Assembly: GCF_014137855.1 (NCBI RefSeq) | Contig: NZ_JACGWT010000004.1 | Location: forward strand, 186,001-250,000 | DNA from: Microlunatus kandeliicorticis | Lineage (GTDB): Bacteria; Actinomycetota; Actinomycetes; Propionibacteriales; Propionibacteriaceae | Direction of reading: 5' to 3' | Length of the DNA stretch: 64,000 nucleotides | Shown here: positions 1 through 9,907 of the stretch, one piece after another | Layout: the number at the start of each line of letters is the position of its first letter | Position numbering within the stretch: the first letter of the stretch is position 1 | Program-made: the position numbers and the translations under genes | Notes under the pieces: generated by a model | Told to the model about the DNA's origin: nothing | Database searches by the model: none | The model's input: the letters and a program-made list of their open reading frames with translations, nothing else

Positions 1-702
1 GGCCGGGCGGCGGCGATCGCCTTCGCCCGCGAGGGCGCCGACGTGGTGCTGTCCTACCTGCCCAGCGAGCAGGCGGACGCCGAGGAGGTCGCCGGGCTGG
101 TCCGCGACGCCGGCCGCAAGGCCGTCCTCGCGCCCGGGGACATCGCCGACGAGCAGACCGCCCGCGGGCTGGTCCGGACCGCGCTCGACGAGCTCGGCGG
201 GCTGGACCTGATCGCCAACGTCGCGGGCAAGCAGCAGACCCAGGAGTCGTTGGCCGACATCACCAGCGAGCAGTTCGACGAGACCTTCAAGACCAACGTC
301 TACGCGCTGTTCTGGATCGTCCAGGAGGCCCTCCCGCACCTGCCCGCGGGGTCGTCGATCATCAACACCTCCTCGATCCAGGCCTACAGCCCCTCGCCGA
401 CGCTGGTCGACTACGCCACCACCAAGATGGCGATCAACACCTTCAGCAAGGCCCTGGCGCAGCAGGTCGCCCCGCAGGGCATCCGGGTCAACGTGGTCGC
501 GCCCGGCCCGTTCTGGACGCCGTTGCAGACCGCGGGCGGTCAGCCCACCGAGGCGCTGCCCGAGTTCGGCCAGCAGACCCCGATCGGTCGCGCCGGTCAG
601 CCCGCCGAGATCGCCCCGGCCTACGTCTACCTGGCCTCGGCCGAGTCGGGCTACGTCACCGGCGAGACGCTCAACGTCAACGGCGGCATGCCGACCCCCT
701 GA
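1..702 (+). CDS. SDR-family oxidoreductase, 5' truncated by window edge
   Basis: The frame is open from base 1 and ends at TGA 700-702, so the N-terminus with the TGxxxGIG nucleotide-binding loop lies outside the window. What remains is a classical short-chain dehydrogenase: an NVAGKQ segment (NNAG equivalent), the catalytic Ser in INTSSIQAY, the YATTK active-site Tyr/Lys pair, and a C-terminal GETLNVNGG. The closest family by pattern is the cytosolic NAD(P)-dependent YdaD/YhxD (general stress protein 39) group, typically about 290 aa. The GTG at 43 is internal (VVLSYL strand), not the real start. The substrate cannot be told. The stop codon lies in the first bases of a repeat element. Confidence 0.9.
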   Translation, partial: GRAAAIAFAREGADVVLSYLPSEQADAEEVAGLVRDAGRKAVLAPGDIADEQTARGLVRTALDELGGLDLIANVAGKQQTQESLADITSEQFDETFKTNVYALFWIVQEALPHLPAGSSIINTSSIQAYSPSPTLVDYATTKMAINTFSKALAQQVAPQGIRVNVVAPGPFWTPLQTAGGQPTEALPEFGQQTPIGRAGQPAEIAPAYVYLASAESGYVTGETLNVNGGMPTP

Positions 703-900
703 GCGCACTCCGCACCGCCGTGCCCTGAGCCTGTCGAAGGGCCGCTCGTGCGCTTCGACGGGCTCAGCGCGCGTTCCGCACCACGGTGCCCTGAGCGCCT
801 CCGCACCACCGTGCCCTGAGCCTGTCGAAGGGCGTCGTGCGCTTCGACAAGCTCAGCGTGCGTTGTGCGCTTCGACCGGCTCAGCGCGGGTGCGAGGCGA
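703..900. repeat. Dispersed tgagcctgtcgaag repeat cluster
   Basis: Two forward copies of ccctgagcctgtcgaaggg (about 722 and 815) alternate with inverted copies of the form cttcgacNNgctcag (about 752, 841 and 869), so each pair can fold into a stem. The segment also repeats ctccgcacc-accgtgccctgag. It separates the convergent SDR and glycosyltransferase genes, and both of their stop codons lie in repeat sequence (TGA 700-702; TCA 881-883). The same core recurs near 26.4, 36.7, 49.5 and 51.8 kb. Confidence 0.8.
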
Positions 901-1909
901 CGTCGGCGAGCAGCCGGTGCCAGTCCCCCCGGAACCGGTCGAAGCCGTAGCGGTCGAGGGCGTGCGCGCGGGCCCGCCGGCCGCAGGCCGCGGCGTGCGC
1001 GGGATCGGCCAGCAGCCGGGCGGCACCCTCGACGAGCTCGCGCGGGTCGGTCGAGCGGACCCCGGCCCCGGTGGGGACCGCCCGGGCCGCCTCCGTGGTC
1101 TCGAGCACGACCGCCGGCAGCCCGAGCAGCATGGCCTCGATCAGGGACAGCCCGAGCGAGGTCCAGCGGTTGAGGTGCAGGTAGGCGCGCCGGGTGACCA
1201 GCGCGTCCCGCAGCTCGGCGGGTGACAGGTTGCCCGCGAAGGCCAGCCGTGGGCACCGATCCCCCAGGACGTCGGGGAGCAGCTGTCCGTCGATCCCGAA
1301 CGCGTCCACCGGGTGCGCGGCGAACCAGGGCAGCAGGTCGGTGCCGGTCACCCGCCACCGCCGCACCGGTTCGTTGACCACGAAGGCCAGTCGGTCCTCG
1401 GTGCCGCGGTAGCGGAGCCCGGGATCGGGCAGGCCGTGCTCGATCACCACGGTCCGGCTCGTCCCGCAGTCCCAGAACAGCTGGTTGAACCAGGTGACGT
1501 GGACGATCGTCCAGCCCGCCCGGTCGGCCAGCGGGTGCCGACTGTCCGGGACGTCGGCGCGCGGCGTGTTGTGCTCGAGGAACACGGCGCCCACCGAACG
1601 GCCCAACCGGTCGCCGAACAGCTCCTCGAGCACCGCGACCTCGTCGACCCGCTGGGCGATCACCACGTCGGGCGGGTCGTCGCGGGCCTGCGCCGGGGTG
1701 AGGAACCTGACCGACTCGCCGGCGGCGACCGCCCGACGGGTGAAGCCGGGGAAGCGCCGGTCCGACGTCTGCCCGGATCCCTGCCCCGGTGTGGATCCCT
1801 GCCCTTCTGAGGATCCAGGGCCGTCCGAGCGGAGGAAGCAGACCTCGAACCCGCAGCCGAGCAGCGCGTCGGTGTAGGTGCCGTGGACGTCCCAGATCAG
1901 CGCGCGCAC
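881..1909 (-). CDS. Glycosyltransferase (GT-B, group 1-like)
   Basis: About 342 aa, predicted cytosolic sugar transferase. The C-terminal half has the group 1 pattern: LAFAGNLSPAELRDAL, then HLNRWTSLGLSLIEAMLLG, which resembles the E-x7-E-type donor site, then a Rossmann-like tail with ADPAHAAACGRRARAHAL. The N-terminus VRALIWDVHGTY looks like the first beta strand of a GT-B domain. I chose GTG 1909 because it directly precedes that strand. An in-frame ATG at 2023 would add a basic, low-complexity leader with no domain. The donor and acceptor are unknown. The gene is divergent from the ABC importer at 2086, and its stop codon lies in a dispersed repeat. Confidence 0.7.
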   Translation of the reverse strand: MRALIWDVHGTYTDALLGCGFEVCFLRSDGPGSSEGQGSTPGQGSGQTSDRRFPGFTRRAVAAGESVRFLTPAQARDDPPDVVIAQRVDEVAVLEELFGDRLGRSVGAVFLEHNTPRADVPDSRHPLADRAGWTIVHVTWFNQLFWDCGTSRTVVIEHGLPDPGLRYRGTEDRLAFVVNEPVRRWRVTGTDLLPWFAAHPVDAFGIDGQLLPDVLGDRCPRLAFAGNLSPAELRDALVTRRAYLHLNRWTSLGLSLIEAMLLGLPAVVLETTEAARAVPTGAGVRSTDPRELVEGAARLLADPAHAAACGRRARAHALDRYGFDRFRGDWHRLLADVASHPR

Positions 1910-2085
1910 GGCAAGCGCGGTACCCTGCGTCCACCCGGCCGAAACGCCCGGCTGCAGGATTCGTCGCGGAGCAGCGCATCCGCGACGGGCAGCACCGGGG
2001 GAACGTCGGGTGCAGCGACTCAAGGCGTGGGTGCTGCCGACGCGGCGAGCGGCACCTCGACTCGCCGACGATCATCGGAGCTCCC

Positions 2086-3468
2086 GTGATCCGCAGAGTC
2101 CGCACCTCCGTCCTCGCCGCCCTCTCGGCGTCCGTCCTGATCGGCGCCGCCGCCTGCGGCAGCTCCGGGTCCGACCCGGGAGCCGCCGGCTCGAGCGCAC
2201 CAGCGTTCAACCCGCAGGCCTCGGGATCGCTGCGGGCATGGGGATTCAACAACGCCGACGACGTCGGCACCTCGCGTCTGACCTACGCCAAGGGCCAGCT
2301 CGGCGGGGTCACCGTCACCCTCGACCAGACCGACTTCGACGCGCAGAAGTTCGTCACCCGGGTGGCCAGCGGCAACGTGCCCGACGTGGTCCAGATGGGC
2401 GCCCAGTCGGTGGCCAGCTACGCGGCCCAGGGCCTGATCCAGCCGCTCGACGGCTGCTTCTCCGCGCACCAGGTGGACCCGGCGAAGACCTACTACGGCT
2501 CCGTCCGCGACGACGTCACCTACCAGGGCAAGATCTGGGGCGTCCCGCAGTTCTACCAGCCGCCCGCGATCATCCTCAACGAGCGGGTGATCAAGCAGGC
2601 CGGGCTGACCGACGCCGACTTCGACACCTCGAAGCCCGACCAGCTGGTGGCGACCGCGAAGAAGCTCTACCAGCAGAAGGGCGGCAACCCGAGCCGACTG
2701 GGCTTCGACCCGGTGGCCTCCGGCCAGCCCGGGCTGTGGATCCTCGGCTACGGCGGCAAGCTGGCCGACGACCAGGGCAAGCCGACGCTCGACGACCCGA
2801 GCAACGTCAAGGGCATCGAGGTGCTCAAGCAGCTCGAGGACGCCCAGGGCGGCTACGCCAAGATCAAGTCCTTCAGCGACGCCTTCGACACCTTCGGCGC
2901 GGGCAACCAGTTCGTCAAGGACCAGGTGGCGGCGCAGGTCGACGCCCAGTGGTACGTCAACGTGCTCGCGCCCTACGTCGACAAGGTGCAGATCGGCGCG
3001 GTGCCGTTCCGCGGCAGCGACGGCCAGCCGTTCACCGTGGCCTCCGGCCAGGCGTTCGTGATCCCGACCGCGGCCAAGAACAAGGACGCCGCCTGCGCCT
3101 GGGCGCTCGCGCTGACCGGCCTGGACGCCTGGAAGGCGGCCGGCGCGGCCCGGGCGCAGACCCTGACCAAGACGCCCGGCGCGATCAACACCGGGCTGTT
3201 CACCGGTCAGCCGCAGGCCGACCAGCAGCTCCGCAGCCAGTACGTGAAGAAGTCGGGCAACGCCGGCTTCGACCAGACGATCTCCACCTACTACGACATC
3301 GTCGGCTCGGGGAAGTCGTTCGGCGCCTCGCCGGTCGGCGCGCAGATCCAGAGCGAGCTGACCAACGCGATCGAGGCCGCGCTCCGCGGCGACAAGACCC
3401 CGCAGCAGGCGCTCGCCGACGGTCAGGCGGCCGCGCTCCGGGCCTACGACCAGCTGCCGAAGAAGTGA
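2086..3468 (+). CDS. Sugar ABC transporter substrate-binding lipoprotein
   Basis: 460 aa, extracellular solute-binding protein family 1 (MalE-like). The N-terminus is a lipoprotein signal: basic residues, hydrophobic ASVLIGAAA, then Cys24 followed by a Gly/Ser-rich linker. The body carries the usual SBP_bac_1 features, such as GNVPDVVQMGAQ early on, GKIWGVPQFYQP (hinge strand) and a C-terminal helical part ending QALADGQAAALRAYDQL. Start GTG 2086 has a GGAG five bases upstream. It is the first gene of a three-gene importer operon; permeases follow at +7 bp and by overlap. No ATPase is encoded, so a shared MsiK-type ATPase elsewhere is likely. The sugar is not identifiable. Confidence 0.88.
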   Translation: MIRRVRTSVLAALSASVLIGAAACGSSGSDPGAAGSSAPAFNPQASGSLRAWGFNNADDVGTSRLTYAKGQLGGVTVTLDQTDFDAQKFVTRVASGNVPDVVQMGAQSVASYAAQGLIQPLDGCFSAHQVDPAKTYYGSVRDDVTYQGKIWGVPQFYQPPAIILNERVIKQAGLTDADFDTSKPDQLVATAKKLYQQKGGNPSRLGFDPVASGQPGLWILGYGGKLADDQGKPTLDDPSNVKGIEVLKQLEDAQGGYAKIKSFSDAFDTFGAGNQFVKDQVAAQVDAQWYVNVLAPYVDKVQIGAVPFRGSDGQPFTVASGQAFVIPTAAKNKDAACAWALALTGLDAWKAAGAARAQTLTKTPGAINTGLFTGQPQADQQLRSQYVKKSGNAGFDQTISTYYDIVGSGKSFGASPVGAQIQSELTNAIEAALRGDKTPQQALADGQAAALRAYDQLPKK

Positions 3469-3475
3469 GCCGACG

Positions 3476-4465
3476 GTGAGCACGGCGGCGGGGACGAGGA
3501 CGGGCACGGCGGCGGGGCCGACGACCGGTGCGGACCGGCGGACCGTCCCGCCGCGGCGGCGGGGCAGCCGGATGCGCCGCCGCGAGGCGCTCGCGGGCTA
3601 CCTGTTCATCAGCCCGTGGATCGTCGGGTTCCTGGTCTTCACCCTCGGCGCGATGGTCTACAGCCTGGTGATCTCGTTCAGCCACTACAGCTTGGCCACC
3701 GATCTGGCCGTGCCGGCCGGGCTGGACAACTACGAGAACCTGGTGGCCGACCCGAAGGTGCGGATCGCGCTGGCCAACACGCTGTTCTACGCCGTGCTGG
3801 CCGTCCCGCTGGAGATCGTGCTGGCGTTGCTGCTCGCCGGGCTGCTGCACCGGCTCGGCCGCGGCGCCGGGGTGTTCCGGACGATCTACTACCTGCCGAA
3901 GATGACCCCGGCGGTCGCCACCGCCTCGATCTTCCTGCTGCTGCTCAACGGCAACACCGGGGCGATCAACAAGGGGTTGTCGATCTTGGGCATCCAGGGT
4001 CCGCAGTGGCTGCTCGACCCCGACTGGGTCAAGCCGTCGATCGTGCTGATGACCCTCTGGGGCGTCAGCGGGACGATGGTGATCTTCCTGGCCGCGCTGA
4101 AGAACGTGCCGCGTGAGCTGTACGAGGTGGCCTCGCTCGACGGCGCCGGGCCGGTCCGCCAGTTCTTCGCGGTGACCGTGCCGATGATCTCCGGCGCGAT
4201 CTTCTTCAACGTGCTGGTGCTGACCATCGCCGCGCTCCAGGTGTTCGACCAGGCCTATCTGCTCTACGGCCCGGCCGGCACCGGCACCACCCCGGACGCG
4301 GCGCTCTTCTACGGCGTCTACCTGTTCCGGCAGGCCTTCGAGCAGTTCAACTTCGGCTTCGCCGCGGCGATGGCCTGGGTGCTGTTCGTGCTGGTGCTGA
4401 TCATCACGGTGATCCAGGTGCGGGTCGGCAACCGGTTCGTCTACTACGAGGGGGAGGTCCGATGA
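3476..4465 (+). CDS. Sugar ABC transporter permease (MalF/UgpA-type)
   Basis: 329 aa integral membrane protein with six predicted TM helices, beginning with the characteristic EALAGYLFISPWIVGFLVF. The EAA loop that docks the ATPase is visible as YEVASLDGAGPVRQFFAVTVPMI. GTG 3476 starts 7 bp after the binding-protein stop. The first 36 residues are a basic, low-complexity cytosolic extension. Its ATG-overlapped partner is at 4462. It forms the heterodimeric channel of an ABC sugar importer. Confidence 0.9.
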   Translation: MSTAAGTRTGTAAGPTTGADRRTVPPRRRGSRMRRREALAGYLFISPWIVGFLVFTLGAMVYSLVISFSHYSLATDLAVPAGLDNYENLVADPKVRIALANTLFYAVLAVPLEIVLALLLAGLLHRLGRGAGVFRTIYYLPKMTPAVATASIFLLLLNGNTGAINKGLSILGIQGPQWLLDPDWVKPSIVLMTLWGVSGTMVIFLAALKNVPRELYEVASLDGAGPVRQFFAVTVPMISGAIFFNVLVLTIAALQVFDQAYLLYGPAGTGTTPDAALFYGVYLFRQAFEQFNFGFAAAMAWVLFVLVLIITVIQVRVGNRFVYYEGEVR

Positions 4466-5421
4466 GCTCGATCGTCCGCCCGGCGGGCCGGACCGCCGCT
4501 GCGGCGCCGGCCGGCGCCCAGCTGACCGGGCCGGTGGTCACCACGACGGTCCGGTCGGGCCGCCGCGGTCCGCGGCCGGTCGGGTCGACGGTGGCCCGGG
4601 TGCTGCTCACCCTGCTGCTGGTCGGGTTCGCCTGCCTGTTCGTCTACCCGTTCGCCTGGCTGATCGCCGCCAGCCTCAAGCCGCGGGCCGAGGTCTTCGA
4701 CAACGCCCTGATCCCGAAGACCTTCAGCCCCGCCAACTACGTCGAGGTCTGGCAGCAGCTGCCGCTGCTCAACTGGTCGGTGAACAGCGTGATCATCGCG
4801 CTGGCCGCAGCGGTGCTGGTGGCGATCTCCAGCTCGCTGGTCGCCTACGGGTTCGCGTTTTTCCGGTTCCCCGGTCGGCGGCTGCTGTTCGGGTTGGTGC
4901 TGGCCACCATGATGCTGCCCGGCGCGGTGACGATGGTGCCCCAGTACCTGATCTGGAAGTACCTCGGCGCGCTCGGGACCTGGTTCCCGCTGTTCGGGGC
5001 CAACCTGTTCGGCTCGGCGTTCTACATCTTCCTGCAGCGGCAGTTCTTCCTCGGGCTGCCCCGAGAGCTGTTCGAGGCCGCTCGGGTCGACGGAGCCGGC
5101 TACCTGACCCAGTTCACCCGGATCGCGCTGCCGCTGTCGGTGCCCTCGTTCGTGATCATCCTGCTGTTCGAGTTCCAGGCCAGCTGGAACAACTTCACCG
5201 GTGCGCTGATCTACCTCAACGGCAACGACGTCAAGGACTACACCGCGCCGCTCGGGATCGCGTACGCGATGAACACCTTCAACCCGAGCAACGGCGGACA
5301 CGGCGACTACCAGTACGTGATGGTGGCCAGCCTGCTGGTCACCCTGCCGATGCTGGTGCTCTTCGCCTTCGGCCAGCGCTACTTCATCGAGGGGCTGGCC
5401 ACCACCGGCCGCAAGGGCTGA
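4462..5421 (+). CDS. Sugar ABC transporter permease (MalG/UgpE-type)
   Basis: 319 aa. Start ATG 4462 overlaps the upstream stop (ATGA), which is typical of translational coupling in these operons. It has a long Ala/Gly/Arg-rich N-terminus and then six predicted TM helices. The EAA-type loop reads FEAARVDGAGYLTQFTRIALPL, and the terminal helix ends in FGQRYFIEGLATTGRKG, a family hallmark. It pairs with the MalF-type subunit to import an unidentified carbohydrate. Confidence 0.9.
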   Translation: MSSIVRPAGRTAAAAPAGAQLTGPVVTTTVRSGRRGPRPVGSTVARVLLTLLLVGFACLFVYPFAWLIAASLKPRAEVFDNALIPKTFSPANYVEVWQQLPLLNWSVNSVIIALAAAVLVAISSSLVAYGFAFFRFPGRRLLFGLVLATMMLPGAVTMVPQYLIWKYLGALGTWFPLFGANLFGSAFYIFLQRQFFLGLPRELFEAARVDGAGYLTQFTRIALPLSVPSFVIILLFEFQASWNNFTGALIYLNGNDVKDYTAPLGIAYAMNTFNPSNGGHGDYQYVMVASLLVTLPMLVLFAFGQRYFIEGLATTGRKG

Positions 5422-5470
5422 CCGTCCGGTCGCGGGATTCGCGGGACGGGCCGCGGGGTACCGAAGGGCC

Positions 5471-5959
5471 GTGGACGACGTGCTCGGGACCTACCTGCAG
5501 AGCCACGAGGCGCTGGCCCGGGCCGGCAGCGACGCCTTCCGTCGGGCCGCCGACCACCAGGCCGACACCGCCCACGGTCCGCTGCTGCGTCAGCTCAGCG
5601 ACGACGTCGCGGCGGACCACGCGCTGCTGCGCGGCCTGCTCGACCGGCTCGAGGTCGGTCCGCACCCGGCGCTGTCGGTGATGGCCCGCGCCGGGGACCG
5701 GCTGGCCGGACACCGACCGGACGGGCAGCTGCTCAGCCGGTCGCCGCTGGCCGACCTGAACGAGCTCGAGGACCTGCTGGCCGCGATGCGGATGCGGGTC
5801 GCCGGACTCGACGCGCTGACCGCCACCGACGGGCGCTCCCCCGTCGACGGGCGGATCGAGCCGGCGGTGCTGACCCGGCTGCGCTCGCGCGCCCATGATC
5901 AGCTCGGGCTGGTCGAGTCGGTGCACCGGCACGTCGCCGCCGCCGTCCTCGACGCCTGA
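5471..5959 (+). CDS. Conserved actinobacterial helical-bundle protein, unknown function
   Basis: 162 aa, soluble, almost entirely alpha-helical. The pattern HEALARAGSDAFRRAA, a central LLSRSPLADLNELEDLL and a C-terminal His-rich helix match a widespread actinobacterial family that I know only as hypothetical. No signal peptide or membrane segment is visible. His and Glu residues are scattered through the four predicted helices, so a ferritin-like or DinB-like bundle is conceivable, but no clear ExxH metal motif is present. GTG 5471 is the first in-frame start, 49 bp after the permease stop. It converges on phosphoketolase (40-bp gap). Confidence 0.6.
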   Translation: MDDVLGTYLQSHEALARAGSDAFRRAADHQADTAHGPLLRQLSDDVAADHALLRGLLDRLEVGPHPALSVMARAGDRLAGHRPDGQLLSRSPLADLNELEDLLAAMRMRVAGLDALTATDGRSPVDGRIEPAVLTRLRSRAHDQLGLVESVHRHVAAAVLDA

Positions 5960-5998
5960 GCGAGCCCGGGCGCCGAGGACGGCGGACGACCGGCGAGT

Positions 5999-8464
5999 TC
6001 AGCCGGGCCAGTTCCAGTCGACCACCTCGGGCAGGTCGACGCCGTGCTCGCGGGTCCAGGTGCGGGCCCGGATCCGGGTGTCGAGCATCTCCTGGCGCAG
6101 GCCGGCCGCCCGGGTGCCGAGCCCGGGCACCCGGTCGATCACGTCGACCACCAGGTGGTAGCGGTCGAGGTCGTTGAGCATCACCATGTCGAACGGCGTG
6201 GTGGTGGTGCCGCGCTCCTTGTAGCCGCGGACGTGCAGCTGGGCGTGGTTGGGCCGCCGGTAGGTGAGCCGGTGCACCAGCCACGGGTAGCCGTGGAAGG
6301 CGAAGATCACCGGCGCCTCCTCGGTGAACAGCGTGGTGAACTCGCGGTCGGAGAGCCCGTGCGGGTGCTCGCTCTCGGGCAGCAGCCGCATCAGGTCGAC
6401 GACGTTGACCACCCGGACCCGCAGCTCGGGCAGCCGTTCGCGGAGGATCGAGGCGGCCGCCAGCACCTCCAGGGTCGGGATCTCCCCCGCGCAGCCGAGC
6501 ACGACGTCGGGGGTGGTCCCGATCTCGTCCCGGTTGCCGGCCCAGTCCCAGATCCCGGCCCCGCGGGCGCAGTGCAGCGCCGCCTCCTGGGCGTCCAGCC
6601 AGTCCTGCTGCGGCTGCTTGCCGGCCACCACCACGTTGACGTAGTGCCGCGACCGCAGGCAGTGGTCGTAGGTGGAGAGCAGGGTGTTCGCGTCCGGCGG
6701 CAGGTAGACCCGGACGATCTCCGGGTTCTTGTTCATCACCACGTCGAGGAACCCCGGATCCTGGTGGGTGAACCCGTTGTGGTCCTGGCGCCAGACGTGC
6801 GAGCTGAGCAGGTAGTTGAGGCTGGCGATCGGACGCCGCCAGGGCACCTCGGCGCTCGCCTGGAGCCACTTGGCGTGCTGGTTGAACATCGAGTCGACGA
6901 TGTGGATGAACGCCTCGTAGCAGGTGAACAGCCCGTGCCGACCGGACAAGAGGTAGCCCTCGAGCAGGCCCTGGCACATGTGCTCGCTGAGCACCTCGAC
7001 CACCCGGCCGCGGGCGCCGAGCTTCTCGTCGAACTCGCCGATCTCGGCCTGCCAGTCGCGGTCGGTGACCTCGAGGATGTCCTGCAGCCGGTTGCTGGCC
7101 AGCTCGTCGGGCGCGAAGGTGAGGAAGCTCTCCGGGTTGAGCCGGACCACCTCCTTGAGCCAGCCGCCGAGCACCCGGGTGGCCTCGTGCACGGTGGCGC
7201 CCGGCCGGTCGACCGGCACGCAGAACTCGCGCCAGTCGGGCAGCCGCAGGTCGCGGAGCAACACCCCGCCGTTGGCCACCGGGTTCGCGCTCATCCGGCG
7301 CTCGCCGGTCGGCGGCAGCGCGAGCAGCTCGGGCACCGGGGTGCCGTGCTCGTCGAACAGCTCCTCCGGCCGGTACGACTTCAGCCACGCCTCGAGCACG
7401 CTGCGGTGGGTGGCGTCGGTGCGGGCCGCGGGCAGCGGCACCTGGTGGGCCCGGAAGGTGCCCTCGACCTGCTGGCCGTCGACCACCGGCGGGCACGTCC
7501 AGCCCTTCGGGGTGCGGAGGATGATCATCGGCCAGCGCGGCCGCTCGGCGGCGGCGTCCTGGTCGCCGCGGGCCGCGGCCTGGATCGCGGCGATGGCGTC
7601 CAGGCACTCGGTCATCGTGGCGGCGAGCTGCTGGTGGACCGCGGCCGGGTCGTCGCCCTCGACCACGTGCGGCTGGTAGCCGTAGCCGACCAGCAGCGCC
7701 TCGAGCTCGTCGGCGGGGATCCGGGCCAGGATGGTCGGGTTGGCGATCTTGTAGCTGTTGAGCGCGAGGATCGGCAGCACCGCACCGTCGCGGCCGGCGT
7801 TGAGGAACTTGTTGGCGTGCCAGCTGCCGGCCAGCGGGCCGGTCTCGGCCTCGCCGTCGCCGACCACGCAGAAGGCCACCGTCTCCGGGCGGTCGAGCAC
7901 CGCGCCGAACGCGTGCAGCAGCGAGTAGCCCAGCTCACCGCCCTCGTGGAAACTGCCCGGCGTCTCCGGCGCGCAGTGGCTCGGGACCCCACCGGGGTAG
8001 GAGAACTGCGCGAAGAAGGCGGCCATCCCCTCGGCGTCGCGCGGGGTGTGGCTGTAGAGCTCGGAGTAGGTCCCCTCGAGCCAGGCGCAGGCGTTCGGGC
8101 CGGGGCCGCCGTGCCCGGGCCCGGCCACGAAGACCGCGTCGAGGTCGCGCTCGACGATCAGCCGGTTGGCGTGCGCGTAGACCAGGTTGAGCCCCGGCAC
8201 GGTGCCGAAGTGGCCGAGCAGCCGTGGCTTCACGTCCTCGGCCTCGAGCGGGGTCCGGAGCAGCGGGTTGGACCGCAGGTAGATCTGGCCGACCGCGAGG
8301 TAGTTCGCGGCGCGCCACCAGGCGTCCACCCGCTCCAGCGCCTCGCGGTCGAGCGGGCCGTCGACGTCACCGAGTCGGTAGGGCTGCGGCGCGACGGTCT
8401 CACCGCCCTGCCCGCCCTCGTTGTCGGCGGCGGTGTCGCCGCCCATGCTGGCCAGCTGGGTCAT
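5999..8464 (-). CDS. xfp: Xylulose-5-phosphate/fructose-6-phosphate phosphoketolase
   Basis: 821 aa, the usual family length. The cytosolic TPP enzyme cleaves xylulose-5-P or fructose-6-P with phosphate to acetyl-phosphate plus glyceraldehyde-3-P or erythrose-4-P. Both phosphoketolase signatures are present: EGGELGYSL (about 174-182) and the TPP/Mg motif [12 protein letters not shown] (202-213). The middle and C-terminal domains are complete (SRRHYVN-type region, [17 protein letters not shown] near the end). ATG 8464 has an AAGGAG four bases upstream. No acetate kinase or phosphotransacetylase lies nearby, so the acetyl-phosphate must be consumed by genes elsewhere. It is divergent from the membrane gene at 8805. 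Confidence 0.97.
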   Translation of the reverse strand: MTQLASMGGDTAADNEGGQGGETVAPQPYRLGDVDGPLDREALERVDAWWRAANYLAVGQIYLRSNPLLRTPLEAEDVKPRLLGHFGTVPGLNLVYAHANRLIVERDLDAVFVAGPGHGGPGPNACAWLEGTYSELYSHTPRDAEGMAAFFAQFSYPGGVPSHCAPETPGSFHEGGELGYSLLHAFGAVLDRPETVAFCVVGDGEAETGPLAGSWHANKFLNAGRDGAVLPILALNSYKIANPTILARIPADELEALLVGYGYQPHVVEGDDPAAVHQQLAATMTECLDAIAAIQAAARGDQDAAAERPRWPMIILRTPKGWTCPPVVDGQQVEGTFRAHQVPLPAARTDATHRSVLEAWLKSYRPEELFDEHGTPVPELLALPPTGERRMSANPVANGGVLLRDLRLPDWREFCVPVDRPGATVHEATRVLGGWLKEVVRLNPESFLTFAPDELASNRLQDILEVTDRDWQAEIGEFDEKLGARGRVVEVLSEHMCQGLLEGYLLSGRHGLFTCYEAFIHIVDSMFNQHAKWLQASAEVPWRRPIASLNYLLSSHVWRQDHNGFTHQDPGFLDVVMNKNPEIVRVYLPPDANTLLSTYDHCLRSRHYVNVVVAGKQPQQDWLDAQEAALHCARGAGIWDWAGNRDEIGTTPDVVLGCAGEIPTLEVLAAASILRERLPELRVRVVNVVDLMRLLPESEHPHGLSDREFTTLFTEEAPVIFAFHGYPWLVHRLTYRRPNHAQLHVRGYKERGTTTTPFDMVMLNDLDRYHLVVDVIDRVPGLGTRAAGLRQEMLDTRIRARTWTREHGVDLPEVVDWNWPG

Positions 8465-8804
8465 GGTTCTCCTTCGGTCGGACGTGCGGTCGAACGGACG
8501 GACGTGGCCCCGGACGAGCCCCAACGAATCACAGGCAGGTGTCGGTTCCGTGACCGGTCCCCGACCGGACGCGGTCGGGGCGCCGGTCGCACCGCCCCGC
8601 ACGACGCCGCGGAACCGGTCGCTACAGTGGAAGCGCGCTCGAGAAACGGGCCCGCGACGGCTGCGGTCGACACCCACCGCACCACCTGTTCCCGCACGGC
8701 CGTCATCCAACACCGCACCACCGGTCGCCGTCGCGACCGGCGCCCGACCGTCGTCCCCGGCGGGTCCCGGGCGCCCGGTGCGGCCCTGTCCCGGGAGGAC
8801 ACAC
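8465..8804. other. 340-bp divergent intergenic region
   Basis: This lies between xfp (minus) and the membrane gene at 8805 (plus). The only element I can point to is TACAGT at 8623-8628 on the plus strand, which fits the actinobacterial -10 pattern TAnnnT but has no clear -35 and would leave a leader of about 170 nt. No small gene with a convincing ribosome site was seen. Confidence 0.4.
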
Positions 8805-9389
8805 ATGCCCGAACGCAACACCCTGGTCCGATCGCTCCACGACGTCGGTCTGGCCGCCTGGTTCGGCGGCGGCCTGATGGGCGCCGTCGGTCTCAACGGC
8901 GGCACCGCCGAGGCGCACGACTCGACCGAGCGGCTCCGGCTCTCCTCGGTCGGCTGGGCCAAGTGGACGCCGTGGCAGATCGCCGCGGTCGCCGCGCACA
9001 CCGTGGGCGGCATCGGCCTGCTGGTGGCCAACCGCAAGCGGGTCCGCAGCCAGCGCGGGGCCGGCACGGTCACCGTGGTCAAGCTGGTGCTGACCGCGGC
9101 CGCCGCCGCGGTCACCGCCTACTCCGGCGTGCTGGGGGCCGAGGTCGCCCGGCACCAGGAGGAGGGCGGCGAGGGCGCCACCGAGCCGCACGCCGACGCC
9201 CCCGAGGCGCTGCAGGCCTCGCAGCGCCAGCTCAAGGCGCTGCAGTGGGCCATCCCGGCGCTGACCGGCACCTGCCTGGTGCTCGGTGCCGTCGAGGGTG
9301 AGCAGCAGCGGGGTCCGGCCGGTCTGCTCGACCTGGACAAGCGCGAGGTCGTCCGCGCGCTGCGCCGGGCCACCACCTCGGCCGGCTGA
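8805..9389 (+). CDS. Conserved actinobacterial membrane protein, unknown function
   Basis: 194 aa with about four hydrophobic segments: [57 protein letters not shown] and [20 protein letters not shown] charged [16 protein letters not shown] loop lies between the last two. ATG 8805 has GGGAGG nine bases upstream. An upstream in-frame extension is Pro/Arg-rich and unlikely to be coding. I recognise the N-terminal pattern from other actinobacteria but know no function. A strong hairpin follows at 9408. Confidence 0.65.
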   Translation: MPERNTLVRSLHDVGLAAWFGGGLMGAVGLNGGTAEAHDSTERLRLSSVGWAKWTPWQIAAVAAHTVGGIGLLVANRKRVRSQRGAGTVTVVKLVLTAAAAAVTAYSGVLGAEVARHQEEGGEGATEPHADAPEALQASQRQLKALQWAIPALTGTCLVLGAVEGEQQRGPAGLLDLDKREVVRALRRATTSAG

Positions 9390-9407
9390 GCCGACCGTTC
9401 CGACCAG

Positions 9408-9443
9408 CACGGCGCCGTCGCGGGCTTCCGCGGCGGCGCCGTG
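9408..9443. terminator. Bidirectional hairpin terminator
   Basis: The outer arms cacggcgccg (9408-9417) and cggcgccgtg (9434-9443) pair perfectly. They continue through a T-G wobble into cgcgg/ccgcg around a gctt loop, giving a stem of about 16 bp. It sits between two convergent genes. There is no U-run, as is common in actinobacteria. Confidence 0.65.
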
Positions 9444-9499
9444 TCACGTCCGGACGGTGATCATGGTCGCGTCGTCGACCGCACCGTCGCAAGGTCCGG

Positions 9500-9907
9500 T
9501 CAGGGACGGCGGCGCCCGACCCGCGGCCGCTGGCGCCGACGGCCCACGACCCGGACCACGACAAGCACCAGCGGCACGAGCACCGCCACCGCGGCGAGGG
9601 CGAGCCGCGCCGGGCGCGGCAGCCGCTCCACCGGGGCTGTGACCGGTGCGGTCCGGGTGCGGACGAACTCCTCGGCGTGCCGGGCCTGCGCACGGACGTT
9701 CTCGCGGGCCCGGTCGGCCGCCGCTCCCGCCTGGGCCTTGACGTCGGTCCTGGCCGCCAGCTGCTCGACCGTCTCGGCGATCCGCTCGCGGGTCTGGTCG
9801 AGGTCCTGCTCGAGCTGCTGCTTCGTGGCGTCGGCCGACAGGTCGGACGTCTCGGTGCCGGTCTCGCTCGCCGGGTCGGCGTCCGGCCGTTCGGTGGGCT
9901 GGCTCAT
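9500..9907 (-). CDS. DUF3618 family protein
   Basis: 135 aa. The DUF3618 core is the helix LEQDLDQTRERIAETVEQLAARTDVKAQ, followed by an Ala/Arg-rich amphipathic stretch and one C-terminal TM segment (LALAAVAVLVPLVLVVVRVVG) ending in a basic tail. ATG 9907 overlaps the stop of the upstream holin-domain gene (ATGA), so the two are translationally coupled. The family is a membrane-anchored helical protein of unknown function, usually beside a DUF1469/holin gene as here. A paralogous pair is at 32613-33631. Confidence 0.8.
   Translation of the reverse strand: MSQPTERPDADPASETGTETSDLSADATKQQLEQDLDQTRERIAETVEQLAARTDVKAQAGAAADRARENVRAQARHAEEFVRTRTAPVTAPVERLPRPARLALAAVAVLVPLVLVVVRVVGRRRQRPRVGRRRP

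Noticed and set aside
6044-9301. Very long plus-strand frame of over 1000 codons
   Set aside because: It is antisense to phosphoketolase, rich in Val/Gly/Asp/Arg with no domain, a usual shadow in high-GC genes.
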